A stretch of 61,947 nucleotides of DNA from an uncultured Bacteroidia bacterium (lineage in GTDB: Bacteria; Bacteroidota; Bacteroidia; Bacteroidales; UBA932): the NCBI GenBank assembly GCA_902780935.1, contig CACZHP010000014.1:1-61947 (forward strand), read 5' to 3'. Under the pieces are notes generated by a model, which was not told the origin of the DNA, did no database searches, and worked only from the letters and a program-made list of their open reading frames with translations. The position numbers and the translations under genes are program-made. Within the stretch, counting starts at the first letter, position 1. The number at the start of each line of letters is the position of its first letter. Below, piece after piece: positions 1 through 9,114 of this stretch.

Positions 1-77
1 CATGGGAATCTGATAATCCCGAAATTGCTACTGTTGACGGCAGCGGCAAAGTGAATGCGATCAAGGAAGGTGTGGCT
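1..77 (+). repeat. Direct repeat copy 1 (Big2 segment)
   Basis: Positions 1-77 are identical to 2816-2892. The match is longer than the window shows on the left. It lies in the Big2-coding part of the two tandem M64 genes, while most of the rest of the two genes has diverged, so it suggests recombination or gene conversion between them. Confidence 0.9.
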
Positions 78-2285
78 AACATAACCGCCAAAGCCGGGGA
101 AAAGACAGCAACTTGCGTTGTGACGATCAGAGAACGCCCTGAAGTCAGGATCAAGGCGATTCTTATGGAGCTATACAATGCCTTGGATGGGCCAAATTGG
201 GCCAGACAGCAAAACTGGGGAACTGATGTCCAAATAAGCGAGTGGGCAGGAGTCCAGATTGTAAATAATTATGGCAATATAGTGAAGTTTAGACTGAGCT
301 TTTCCGGTGTCGGCTTGAAAGGGGAGATTCCGGAGTGTATAGGAGATCTTGTTGAATTGACAGATCTCAGTATTGATGATGAACCTGGATTAACGGGATC
401 GTTGCCTGACTCTTTCAGCAAACTGATTAATCTTAAGTACCTATGGCTTCATAACACTTCCATGACCTCATTGCCAGACGTTTTCGCGCCGCTGACTAGT
501 CTTAAGTATGTTTATATAGGATTTAATGAAAAGATGACTGGGCCCTTGCCGGAAAGTCTTGGATGTTCAGAAAACATTGAGACATTTTCAATCCAACATA
601 ATAAGTTCACAGGGGAGCTTCCTGCTTCATGGGGAAGACTTTTGAAGCTGAAAGGCTCTGACATGCTGCGTAATAACTGTCTGTCAGGCAAGATTCCAGA
701 CTCTTTTCTGCAGTCTGAGGGTGAGGAACTCGCATATGACTTGATGAGTTTCCTGGTGCAGAGTGATGGTTTCGGATTCGATATAGCGGACCTTGACATC
801 CCGGGTTATTGGCCAAGGGGGCCGATTACGGATTTTGATGGGAAAACGTTCTATTTCAAGGATGTAGTCAAAGAAAACAAATACACGGTATATCTTTCCT
901 GGGCTCCATGGTGTCCGTTCTCGGCTGTTCTTCTACCAATGTTATTGGATTACTATAATCAATACAAGCAAGATGGACTTGAGATAATAGCCACAGTGCA
1001 ATGGCCTGAGGGTAATAATTGGGGAGAAAGTGAGCGCGCGAATGAAAGTCGTGTCATAAAAGAGAAAGGATATGACGTCTGGTATAATTTCTTCTTTGGC
1101 CCTTATGGTCCCAACTCGGATAATTATTTATTTAGAGGCCGAGTCGTCCCGGAAGCTGAAGTATATGACCAGAACGGTAATGTGCTGTTCAGCACGATGC
1201 ATAATATTCTAGACCCCATCCGTGACCGGTTTGGTACTTACGAGGGCGACAAGAACGCTTTTGAGGAGTTGATTCCGTTCCTTGAGACCTTATTGGGCCC
1301 GGCCGAAGCCCCTGATGAGTACTCTTCAACTGACTATTCAATGGACGGTAAGGTCTTGACCTTGAAGAAAGCCACTGTCGGCAAAGGCATTGATATAATC
1401 TTCATGGGTGACGCCTATACCGATAGGGACATGAGCTCTGGAGGTCTTTACGAGACCGTGATGAAGCAGGCGATGGATGAGTTCTTCGCTATTGAGCCGT
1501 ACAAGACCTTCCGGGATAGGTTTAACGTTTATGCGGTCAAGGTTGTATCGAAGAATGGCAGGATCGGCAGCGGGTACACCACGACTCTTGGCACTAATTT
1601 CGGGCAAGGAACGAAAGTGTTTGTTGACAATGACAAGGCTTTTGAGTATGCCAAGAAAGTTCCTGGCAATGCGGACAACAAGAATCTTCTGGTCTGCGTC
1701 ATGGTCAACTCAAGGTCCCGTTCAGGTACCGCTTTCCTGTCCGAGAGTCTGCAATCCAGTGTCGCTGTGACTTCCACATTAGGTAACCAACCGGAACTGT
1801 TTGGTTCCACTCTCCGTCACGAGGCCGGAGGTCACGGTTTCGCCTTCCTAGAAGATGAGTATGTCAATTATCAGGTGGATGCCCCGCAATCAATGATTGA
1901 TAAGTATAATTCGTTGTACAAGTCTTATGGCTGGTACTCCAATGTTGACTTCACCAATGATCCTTCAAAGGTTAGATGGAGCGCCTTCCTGTCCGATGAA
2001 CGATACAAGGATGAGGTGGGCATATTCGAAGGAGGCGCGCAGTACGCCACGGGGGTTTACCGTCCTTCGAAGAATAGTATGATGAGGGAGAACATGGAGT
2101 ATTACAACGCTCCTTCCCGCTGGGCAATCTACAAGAGAATCATGGAGTTGAGTGGTGAGACCGCTTCCTTTGAAAAGTTCCTGGAGTACGACGCAGTCAA
2201 CCGTGGGAAACAACAGTCATCCGCACCTCGGACCCGTTCCGCCGTCGAGTGGGAACCAACCGCCCCGCCGGTAGTCGTCCCTTAG
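1..2285 (+). CDS. M64-type metallopeptidase with Big2, LRR and thioredoxin-like domains (5' end cut by window)
   Basis: The frame is open to the left edge (codons run from position 3), so the signal peptide and first domains lie outside the window. Visible parts in order: the C-terminal part of a Big2 Ig-like domain (3-135), a leucine-rich-repeat-like region starting at MELYNALDGPNW (about 165-780), a thioredoxin-like domain (about 830-1290) with WAPWCPFS, and a C-terminal M64 (IgA peptidase family) domain from about 1390. The protease motif is HEAGGH followed by LEDEY; the two His bind zinc and Glu is the catalytic base in this family, and the Asp of DEY is the likely third ligand. The protein is probably a surface or secreted endopeptidase attacking glycoproteins. 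The thioredoxin-like domain has only one Cys of the usual CxxC (codon at 912). A similar gene follows directly. The exact substrate is unknown. Confidence 0.85.
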   Translation, partial: WESDNPEIATVDGSGKVNAIKEGVANITAKAGEKTATCVVTIRERPEVRIKAILMELYNALDGPNWARQQNWGTDVQISEWAGVQIVNNYGNIVKFRLSFSGVGLKGEIPECIGDLVELTDLSIDDEPGLTGSLPDSFSKLINLKYLWLHNTSMTSLPDVFAPLTSLKYVYIGFNEKMTGPLPESLGCSENIETFSIQHNKFTGELPASWGRLLKLKGSDMLRNNCLSGKIPDSFLQSEGEELAYDLMSFLVQSDGFGFDIADLDIPGYWPRGPITDFDGKTFYFKDVVKENKYTVYLSWAPWCPFSAVLLPMLLDYYNQYKQDGLEIIATVQWPEGNNWGESERANESRVIKEKGYDVWYNFFFGPYGPNSDNYLFRGRVVPEAEVYDQNGNVLFSTMHNILDPIRDRFGTYEGDKNAFEELIPFLETLLGPAEAPDEYSSTDYSMDGKVLTLKKATVGKGIDIIFMGDAYTDRDMSSGGLYETVMKQAMDEFFAIEPYKTFRDRFNVYAVKVVSKNGRIGSGYTTTLGTNFGQGTKVFVDNDKAFEYAKKVPGNADNKNLLVCVMVNSRSRSGTAFLSESLQSSVAVTSTLGNQPELFGSTLRHEAGGHGFAFLEDEYVNYQVDAPQSMIDKYNSLYKSYGWYSNVDFTNDPSKVRWSAFLSDERYKDEVGIFEGGAQYATGVYRPSKNSMMRENMEYYNAPSRWAIYKRIMELSGETASFEKFLEYDAVNRGKQQSSAPRTRSAVEWEPTAPPVVVP

Positions 2286-2349
2286 AGATGTGAGTCCCAG
2301 TATAAGAAAAACGAGATCACCGATTAGTAAAAACATATTTCGGGCACTT

Positions 2350-5021
2350 ATGAAAAAGTTATTCAATCTCTTGTCAGTCTTTTCCGCAGTCATGCTAGCT
2401 GCGAGTTTTATGGTATCCTGCGGGCCACAGGAAGAACCTCCCGGACCTGCCACGATTCCTGTCTCCAGTGTTTCCATCAGCCAAAGTTCCGTTTCACTCG
2501 AGCCTGGTGGCACTGTTTCTTTGACTGCTACGGTCAACCCTTCGGATGCCACGGACAAAACCGTGATATGGTCCACCTCGAACCAGACTGTCGCCACTGT
2601 CAATAATGGCACGGTGACAGCGGTAGCCGAAGGTACGGCGACAATCACAGCGACAGCGGGAGGAAAGTCGGCCAGCTGTTCGGTGACAGTCAACAAGAAA
2701 GTCGTGGCCGTGACATCTATCGAACTGGATAATGCCGAGGTGGATATTGTGTCTGGAAGCACGATTACCCTCAAGGCTACCGTGAAGCCGACCGATGCCA
2801 CGGATCAGAAAGTGACATGGGAATCTGATAATCCCGAAATTGCTACTGTTGACGGCAGCGGCAAAGTGAATGCGATCAAGGAAGGTGTGGCTCCAAAGCC
2901 GGGGGAAAGACAGTCGTGTGCCAGGTGACTGTAAAGCCTAATGAGGAGGACAGGATCAAAACAGCCCTGATGAAGATTTACGATGCGATGGACGGCCCAA
3001 ATTGGAAGTTTCATGATGGCAAATGGGATATCTCCAAGGGCCTGGAATCGTGGCACGGTGTTATGCGATGGGACAGAGCGACCAACACGCTTGAACTGGC
3101 TTTCCAAGGAGAATTCGGTTTGAAGGGTGAGTTCCCCGACTGTTTTGAGGACTTGTCCTCCTGTGTCTCTTTCTTGCTTACTCGTGAGGAAGGAGTCACT
3201 GGCACATTGCCTCCTAGCTTTGGGAAGTTGAATCGTTTGACACAACTTACCATCTCTAATACTGCCATGACAGGTCTTCCTGACGTTTTTGGAGATATGC
3301 CGTTGAAGGAAGTTTCGATTGCTAATAATCTATCAATGACTGGTCCTCTTCCTGAGTCACTGGGAAAGAGTGACGGATTATTGGAAGAAAAGCAAACGCC
3401 GGCTGGAGATATTTACAGTAATTTGACTATTTCAAATAACGCCTTCACAGGAACCGTTCCTGACTCATGGGCCCGTCTCGGTCACGTATTGTACATCTAT
3501 ATGGAGCCGAATCTGTCTCGACAGATTCCTGAGTCCTTCCTTACAGCGGAAGAGTCAGGATTCCTTATCAATATGTATCTTTCTAATTCCAGATTCGACG
3601 GCCCACCCTTTTATGTGGGCAACTATGACATACCGGCGTATTGGCCCCAAAGGGGTCTTAACGATGTTGTGACAGGGAATCCTATTTCGTACAAAGACAT
3701 TGTCAGCAAAAACAAAGTCACGGTAATTTTGTCGTGGGCAACATGGTGCAACTTTTCAAAAGCATTGTTGCCGTTGGTTATAAAGATGTACGACAAGTAC
3801 CATAATGACGGTCTTGAAATCATAGCGCGCCAAGTCAATGATCCTGATTATGATCGCGAAAGTGTCAAGAAATATATAATTGAACATGGTTATGACAGGT
3901 GGTATAATGTCACCGATTTTGATTTAGGGCTTGCGGAGGAACTGAGTTTCAGCGACGGAGGGACGCCTTCTGCGAAGGTGGTTGACAATAACGGGAATAT
4001 CATCTTCTGCGGGACGGCGAATGTGAGCGACCCTTCAAGAAACAGGTTCGGTCACGATGCTTACGGAAAACTTATCCCGATTTTGGAAGGGATATTCGGT
4101 CCGATTGAAGATGAGGAAGTGTACTCTTCCCAGGATTATTCCAGGGATGGTGAGGTTATCACTTTACAGAAATCCTCTGTCGGGAAGGGCATCAATCTGG
4201 TGTTTATGGGTGATGCCTACACTGATAAGGATATGGGTGAAGGTGGCCTCTATGAGACATTGATGAGACAGTCGATGGAGGAGTTCTTCGCTATTGAGCC
4301 GTACAAGACATTCCGAGACAGGTTCAATGTGTATGCCGTGAAGGTTGTATCCAGGAATGGCAAGAGTGGGAATGGATACTCGACAGCGTTAGAAGTGGAG
4401 AGTAGCGCATCTTCCATATCGTCCGGCGCTACTGACAAGTGCTACGAATATGCGCTTAAAGTGCCGGCAATAAAAGACAAAAAGAATCTGATTATAGGAG
4501 TTCTGGCGAATTCCGTTTACGTTGGTGGTGGTATCACTACGATGAACGAATCGTTCCAATCTGCGGTCGGAGTGCTCGCGTCCGGAGGCAATAATCCGGA
4601 GTTGTTCGGTCCTGTACTTCGCCACGAAGTAGGAGGTCACGCTTTCGCTTTCCTTGACGATGAGTATTCAAAGTATCAGGAAGAGCCGTCAGCTGAGATC
4701 ATCGCCTACCGCAAGTCGATGCACGAGAAATACGGATGGTATGCCAATATAGACTTCACTAACGATCCGTCAACGGTCAAGTGGAGCGCTTTCTTGTCAG
4801 ATGAGCGTTACAAGGGTGAGGTCGGTATCTTTGCGGGTGGTGCCAATTTCATGATGGGTGTTTACAGGCCTTCAGAAAACAGTATGATGAGAGATGACCT
4901 TGAGTATTACAACGCTCCTTCCCGCTGGGCAATCTACAAGAGAATCATGGAGTTGAGTGGCGAGACCGCCTCCTTTGAAGAGTTCCTGGAGTACGATGCC
5001 GTCAACCGGGGCAAGAATTAG
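2350..5021 (+). pseudogene. Second M64-type metallopeptidase lipoprotein, broken by a frameshift near 2892
   Basis: The start is the ATG at 2350, which gives a lipoprotein signal MKKLFNLLSVFSAVMLAAS with lipobox FMVSC; the upstream in-frame ATG-like start is poorer. Two Big2 domains follow (about residues 35-195). At 2892 the reading frame breaks: compared with the first copy (position 77), ten bases are missing and the frame moves to that of 2916-5021, so the first frame stops at 2926-2928. After the break come an LRR-like region (DAMDGPNW), a thioredoxin-like domain with ATWCNFSK (single Cys), and an M64 domain with HEVGGH and LDDEY. Both halves are otherwise intact, so the break is recent, phase-variable, or an assembly error. 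Translation restarting at the ATG at 2916 would give a protein without an export signal. Tandem paralog of the preceding gene. Confidence 0.8.
2816..2892 (+). repeat. Direct repeat copy 2 (Big2 segment), ending at the frameshift
   Basis: Identical to 1-77 by direct reading. The identity ends exactly where ten bases are missing in this copy relative to the first, so the repeat boundary and the frameshift coincide. Confidence 0.9.
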
Positions 5022-5036
5022 CTCTCTTGTGTCGGA

Positions 5037-5237
5037 TTACAATCCGAACTCAGAGCGGATGAGATCGACGGAGTCCAGTTTTTCCCAACCGAAGAACTGG
5101 ACTTCTTCTTTGACTTCCTTCCCATTGCGCCAAAGTGTCACGGTCTCCGTGTATGGATCCCTGCCGAAATGGCCGTAGGCGGCCGTGGGCTCGTAGATAG
5201 GGTTCTTCAATCCGAACTTGCGGATAATTGCCGCCGG
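5037..5237 (-). pseudogene. metK: 3' remnant of metK (S-adenosylmethionine synthase)
   Basis: Read on the minus strand, this stretch encodes about 65 C-terminal residues of MetK in one open frame, from [20 protein letters not shown] to a TAA stop at 5037-5039. Over that span it matches the C terminus of the complete metK at 7677-8924 at all but nine residues. There is no N-terminal part, and homology stops at about 5240, where an inverted repeat begins. It therefore cannot encode an active enzyme. Because it differs from the intact gene it is not a fresh duplication; it looks like the end of a related metK allele left when the block 5240-7676 entered or rearranged here. Confidence 0.9.
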
Positions 5238-5258
5238 TCGGGGTTTTCTGACCGGCGG
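5231..5258. repeat. Inverted repeat at the metK homology breakpoint
   Basis: CCGCCGGTC (5231-5239) pairs perfectly with GACCGGCGG (5250-5258) across a 10-base loop. The left arm is metK sequence, the right arm is not, and metK similarity ends at this point. It could act as a terminator stem, although no U-run follows, or mark a rearrangement junction. Confidence 0.6.
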
Positions 5259-5388
5259 ATCTCTTATTTGGCTGTAAATAAATCGGTTATGTACCAGGCG
5301 GCTGCTGGATTTTCGCAGGAAGTCACTTGTTTTGGTGGCTTGGATTTTGCGGCTTTTTATGGATTGGTTTAAACTATACTATGATATG

Positions 5389-5826
5389 ATGAAAAACGTG
5401 TTTCTTTCCGCGGCATTGATGCTTCTGTCTATCAGCGCTTTCGGCCAGACCGCCAAGGAAAACCTGTTCTCCGGTCCGGAGGACTTTGACACTTACCCTC
5501 GTGAGGTCTATTGCGAGATAGAGTCTTATACCAAAAGGATTTTAACAAACAAAGTCGCCGTCAAGGTTGATTTCGGTCAAGAGGCTGACTTCAGGAACAA
5601 GGACAGCAGGCTCGTTGACGAGAATGGCGAGGACATTATTTTCAACTCCATCGTCGATGCCGCTAATTACATGGCAAAACGTGGCTGGATATTCAAGCAG
5701 GCTTATACTATCCAGGACATTGACTCGGGCGCTGTCACTACGCATTGGATCATGGCCAAGAAGGTAACCTGTTCCGAGCAGATATTGGAAGGTCTGCGTA
5801 CTTTCCGAATGACGATTGAGGAATAG
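5389..5826 (+). CDS. Small secreted protein of unknown function
   Basis: 145 residues with a clear signal peptide (MKNVFLSAALMLLSISAFGQ, cleavage near AFGQ-TAKE); the ATG pair at 5386/5389 fits this, while the upstream in-frame ATG would add an unlikely leader. The mature part is about 125 residues, mixed alpha/beta in appearance, with one conserved-looking stretch NSIVDAANYMAKRGWIFKQA. I do not recognise a named family. Its last 77 bases overlap the 3' end of the convergent M64 gene. It lies inside the block bounded by the metK remnant and the intact metK, so it may have arrived with that block. Confidence 0.7.
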   Translation: MKNVFLSAALMLLSISAFGQTAKENLFSGPEDFDTYPREVYCEIESYTKRILTNKVAVKVDFGQEADFRNKDSRLVDENGEDIIFNSIVDAANYMAKRGWIFKQAYTIQDIDSGAVTTHWIMAKKVTCSEQILEGLRTFRMTIEE

Positions 5827-7648
5827 CTTGCCGCGAATAGGCTTCAGCGGCTTGTTGGCGGCCGGCCTTGTCTGCCTCGACAAAGGTCTCGTAGTCAAAT
5901 GTCCAGTCCTCGCCTAAGCCAAGACGCATGATGTGCCTGTAGATCGCTTCCCGGCTTGGGGCGTTGAACACGGCTCCAGGAGCGTAATCCATTCTCATCA
6001 TGCTGTTTTCAGTAGGACGGAATATTCCTTTAGTGTAATACCCTCCGCCTTCAAACACGCCTAGTCCTTCTTCGGAGTACCTTGGATCTTTAAGGAAACG
6101 GCTCCACCGTACCTGTTCAGGATCGCTTCTCCAGTCGAGATTGAGGAGCATGCCATATCCCCAGGCATTCTCATATCTTTCCTGGGCGTTAGGACATGTC
6201 GTGTCGTACAGCGAGTACTCGTCATCCAGAAAAGCGAACCCGTGGCCTCCCAACTCGTGGTTCACGACGGTGGGGCGAACACCTATCGATTCAAAGATAA
6301 CACCCAGGCAGGAACCGTCTGAATTCCAGTCGCACCAGCTGCGTCCCACACTACTATCGGTGTTAAGGAACACACAGACCTTGTGTTCCTGGCCATCTGG
6401 ATTAGGAACCAATCCGGCGTATTGGTCGCAGACATCGATGAGAACCGTGTTCTGGTTCCCGCCTTGGTCAGTGTCCCCGCCGGGTGCGGTGTCCTTGGTC
6501 AGTTTACGCTCTAATTCAGGACTTCCGAAAATACCGTGTTTGCTGATGACTTTCACGGCGTAAATGGAGAACCAGTCCCTGAAAGTCTTGTATGGCTCGT
6601 ACACAAAGAACTGCTCCATCCATTGTCTCATGACGGACTCGTATTTTCCTCCGGGCTCCATGTCCTTGTCAAGGAAGCCGTCTCCGAGGAAAATAAGGAC
6701 GATACCTTTCCCTTCAGTGGCTTCCTGGAGACAAACTACTTCCCCATCTTTGGAATAATCCGTCGAGGTATAGAGGAAGTCGAAGGGGGAGTGTCCTTCT
6801 TCGGTTATCCTGTAACAATAAATCCTCCATCCTTCCGCTTCCTGATAGAGAGGTGCTTTTCCCGCCGGAACATAAATGACGCAATCATCTTTTACCCAGG
6901 CGAACTCGTTATCACTCAAAGCCGGCGGTGTCTCGGCCAGGACATCAATCCTTGAGAGCGGGATGCCGCCTAGAGCGCCTTTTCCTATGCTCTTGACGCT
7001 ACTGGGGATGACCAGGCGGGAAAGACTGGAGCAATTGATGAAAGCGCCATTTCCGATTATCTCAAGTCCATCAGGGAATGATATGGAGGTAAGATTCCTA
7101 AAACCGTTAAAGAAATTGTCAGGAATAGTCTTGAGGCTGGTAAAATGCTTTAATTCATCGAAAGAACTGACTCCGTAGAAGTCGCCCTGAAGTTCCTTCA
7201 CGGCGGCGGCCTCTTTCTCAGAGAACTCTCCATCTTGGTTCGCATCCCATTGTTTTACGCATATTTCCTTGGCAACCTGGTCTTTAAAGACGATCAAGGG
7301 GGATCCCTTATCCTGCCGGACGGTCACTGTCTTTAACAGTCCGTTCTCGGAGTTGGCGAAGGTGACGCTTCCTGTACGGGCATCACAACTTCCGTAACTA
7401 TCGTTGCAGGCGACAGTGAAGAAGAATGTGCTTTTGTCGGGTGATACACTGGTTTGACGGATCCATCCATCCGAAATCTTGATGGAAACGGCTACGTTCG
7501 TGGCTACCTTGACGCTGAAGCGGCCTCCATCACCGCTGATAGAATACTCTGCCTGGCCAATGGAGAGTTCTGGATCAGGAGAATTCTGGCATGATACAAA
7601 GCAAGTAAGCGCAATTATCGTGGTAATCGCCAGGATTGTTTTATTCAT
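5750..7648 (-). CDS. M64-type metallopeptidase lipoprotein with BACON and BspA-like LRR domains
   Basis: 632 residues. The lipoprotein signal MNKTILAITTIIALTCFVSC is followed by a BACON-type domain (about residues 30-115), a calcium-loop-like DANQDGEFSEKEA (about 134-147), BspA/LRR_5 repeats (about 160-245) and an M64 peptidase domain (about 290-600) with HELGGH and LDDEY. It is paralogous to the two plus-strand M64 genes in the protease domain only: it has LRR_5 and BACON in place of Big2 and the thioredoxin-like domain, so the protease is shared between different adhesion or anchoring modules. The final 25 or so residues (after GRQQAAEAYSRQA) are antisense to the convergent small gene and have no counterpart in the paralogs; they may be an extension gained by stop loss. 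Likely a surface protease for host or dietary glycoproteins. Confidence 0.85.
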   Translation of the reverse strand: MNKTILAITTIIALTCFVSCQNSPDPELSIGQAEYSISGDGGRFSVKVATNVAVSIKISDGWIRQTSVSPDKSTFFFTVACNDSYGSCDARTGSVTFANSENGLLKTVTVRQDKGSPLIVFKDQVAKEICVKQWDANQDGEFSEKEAAAVKELQGDFYGVSSFDELKHFTSLKTIPDNFFNGFRNLTSISFPDGLEIIGNGAFINCSSLSRLVIPSSVKSIGKGALGGIPLSRIDVLAETPPALSDNEFAWVKDDCVIYVPAGKAPLYQEAEGWRIYCYRITEEGHSPFDFLYTSTDYSKDGEVVCLQEATEGKGIVLIFLGDGFLDKDMEPGGKYESVMRQWMEQFFVYEPYKTFRDWFSIYAVKVISKHGIFGSPELERKLTKDTAPGGDTDQGGNQNTVLIDVCDQYAGLVPNPDGQEHKVCVFLNTDSSVGRSWCDWNSDGSCLGVIFESIGVRPTVVNHELGGHGFAFLDDEYSLYDTTCPNAQERYENAWGYGMLLNLDWRSDPEQVRWSRFLKDPRYSEEGLGVFEGGGYYTKGIFRPTENSMMRMDYAPGAVFNAPSREAIYRHIMRLGLGEDWTFDYETFVEADKAGRQQAAEAYSRQAIPQSSFGKYADLPISARNRLPSWP

Positions 7649-7676
7649 AAATCAGGTTGTGTGGATTGAATCTGTC

Positions 7677-8924
7677 TTAGAGTCCGAACTCGGTGCGGAT
7701 GAGATCGACGGAGTCCAGTTTTTCCCAGCCGAAGAACTGGACTTCCTCTTTGACGGTCTTTCCGCCCCGGGTGAGCTCCAGGACTTCGGTGTAAGGCTTG
7801 CGGCCAAAATGGCCGTAGGCGGCAGTAGGCTCATAGATAGGATTTTTGAGCCCGAACTTGCTGATTATGGCCGCCGGTCGCAGGTCGAAGATATTCCCGA
7901 TCTTGTCAGCGATCTCGGCGTCGGGGATTATTCCCGTGCCTTTCGTGTTGACATAGATGCTGACAGGCTGCGCCACACCGATGGCGTAGGCGATCTGGAC
8001 CACCATCTCGTCGGCGACTCCAGCCGCGACCATATTCTTGGCTATATATCTCGCGGCGTATGCGGCGCTGCGGTCCACCTTGGACGGGTCCTTGCCTGAG
8101 AACGCTCCGCCACCGTGGGGAGCACGGCCTCCATAGGTGTCCACGATTATCTTCCTGCCTGTGAGGCCCGTGTCGCCTGCGGGGCCGCCGATGACGAACT
8201 TGCCGGTAGGATTGACATGGAGAATGAAATCGCCTTTGAACAGGGCCGCTGTCTCAGGTTTGAGCTTGGATATAACCCTGGGCAGCAGGATGTTCCGCAC
8301 ATCAGCCTCGATCTTTGAGCGCATAGCCTCATCTGAGTCGAATTCGTCGTGCTGGGTTGAGAGAACAATAGTGTGGATCCTGACGGGCTTGTCATTCTCG
8401 TCGAACTCGATGGTGTACTGGGCCTTTGAGTCCGGCCTCAGGTAAGGCATAAGATGAAGCTCGTTGTGGCGGATGTCCGCAAGCTCCTTGAGTGTCAGAT
8501 GAGAGAGGTAAAGCGCGAGAGGCATGTAGTCCTCCGTCGCCTTGCAGGCGTAGCCGAACATCATGCCCTGGTCTCCGGCGCCCTGATCCTCAGGATCTTC
8601 CCTGGATACGCCGCGGTTGATGTCCGGGCTCTGGCTGTGGATCTGGGAGAGAACTCCGCATGAACCACTGTCGAACATGTACTCGGCCTTTGTGTAGCCT
8701 ATCTTCTTGATAACGTCCCGAACGGTTCCCTGAATGTCGACATAGGCCTCGGAGGTGACCTCGCCTCCAACTATCACAAGCCCTGTCGAGCAGAAAGTCT
8801 CGCATGCCACCTTGGACTCAGGGTCCTGGCGGAGGAACTCATCGAGAATAGCATCTGAAATCTGGTCGGCCACCTTGTCAGGATGGCCCTCGGAGACTGA
8901 CTCCGAAGTGAAAAGATAGTTCAT
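7677..8924 (-). CDS. metK: S-adenosylmethionine synthase
   Basis: 415 residues starting at the ATG at 8924 ([20 protein letters not shown]); a longer frame exists upstream but the family begins at this point. It makes S-adenosylmethionine from methionine and ATP in the cytosol. The diagnostic motifs are visible: [15 protein letters not shown] near the N terminus, [12 protein letters not shown], and the glycine-rich [16 protein letters not shown] that binds the phosphates. Length is normal for the family. A promoter candidate with -7 box at 8991-8998 lies upstream on the minus strand. The 3' end is repeated as a diverged fragment at 5037-5237. Confidence 0.97.
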   Translation of the reverse strand: MNYLFTSESVSEGHPDKVADQISDAILDEFLRQDPESKVACETFCSTGLVIVGGEVTSEAYVDIQGTVRDVIKKIGYTKAEYMFDSGSCGVLSQIHSQSPDINRGVSREDPEDQGAGDQGMMFGYACKATEDYMPLALYLSHLTLKELADIRHNELHLMPYLRPDSKAQYTIEFDENDKPVRIHTIVLSTQHDEFDSDEAMRSKIEADVRNILLPRVISKLKPETAALFKGDFILHVNPTGKFVIGGPAGDTGLTGRKIIVDTYGGRAPHGGGAFSGKDPSKVDRSAAYAARYIAKNMVAAGVADEMVVQIAYAIGVAQPVSIYVNTKGTGIIPDAEIADKIGNIFDLRPAAIISKFGLKNPIYEPTAAYGHFGRKPYTEVLELTRGGKTVKEEVQFFGWEKLDSVDLIRTEFGL

Positions 8925-8990
8925 ATTCTTTAGCATTTTTTTGGCCGGGGTTGCAAGCGGCGCAAATCCGTCCCCGGAAGTTTTCGTCCG

Positions 8991-8998
8991 CAAAGATA
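8991..8998 (-). promoter_or_regulatory. Candidate metK promoter (-7 box)
   Basis: On the minus strand this reads TATCTTTG, an exact match to the Bacteroidetes -7 consensus TAnnTTTG, 66 bases upstream of the metK start. I see no clear -33 TTG. Confidence 0.5.
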
Positions 8999-9050
8999 AG
9001 ATAATTCTCTGTATGAATGAAATAAATTTTAGCAACCCGATTATTTGTAT

Positions 9051-9058
9051 TAATTTCG
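9051..9058 (+). promoter_or_regulatory. Candidate TonB-receptor promoter (-7 box)
   Basis: TAATTTCG matches TAnnTTTG except for one base and lies 56 bases before the receptor start. It sits in the divergent metK/receptor intergenic region. Weak evidence. Confidence 0.35.
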
Positions 9059-9114
9059 CAGGTTATTTAGAAAAGAGGAAAGATATAACAACTTTTATAT
9101 TACTTCAATCCATT

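Noticed and set aside
8925-9114. SAM-responsive riboswitch upstream of metK
   Set aside because: The leader is short (about 60 bases) and I could not fold a pattern resembling known SAM aptamers; only a promoter box is supported.
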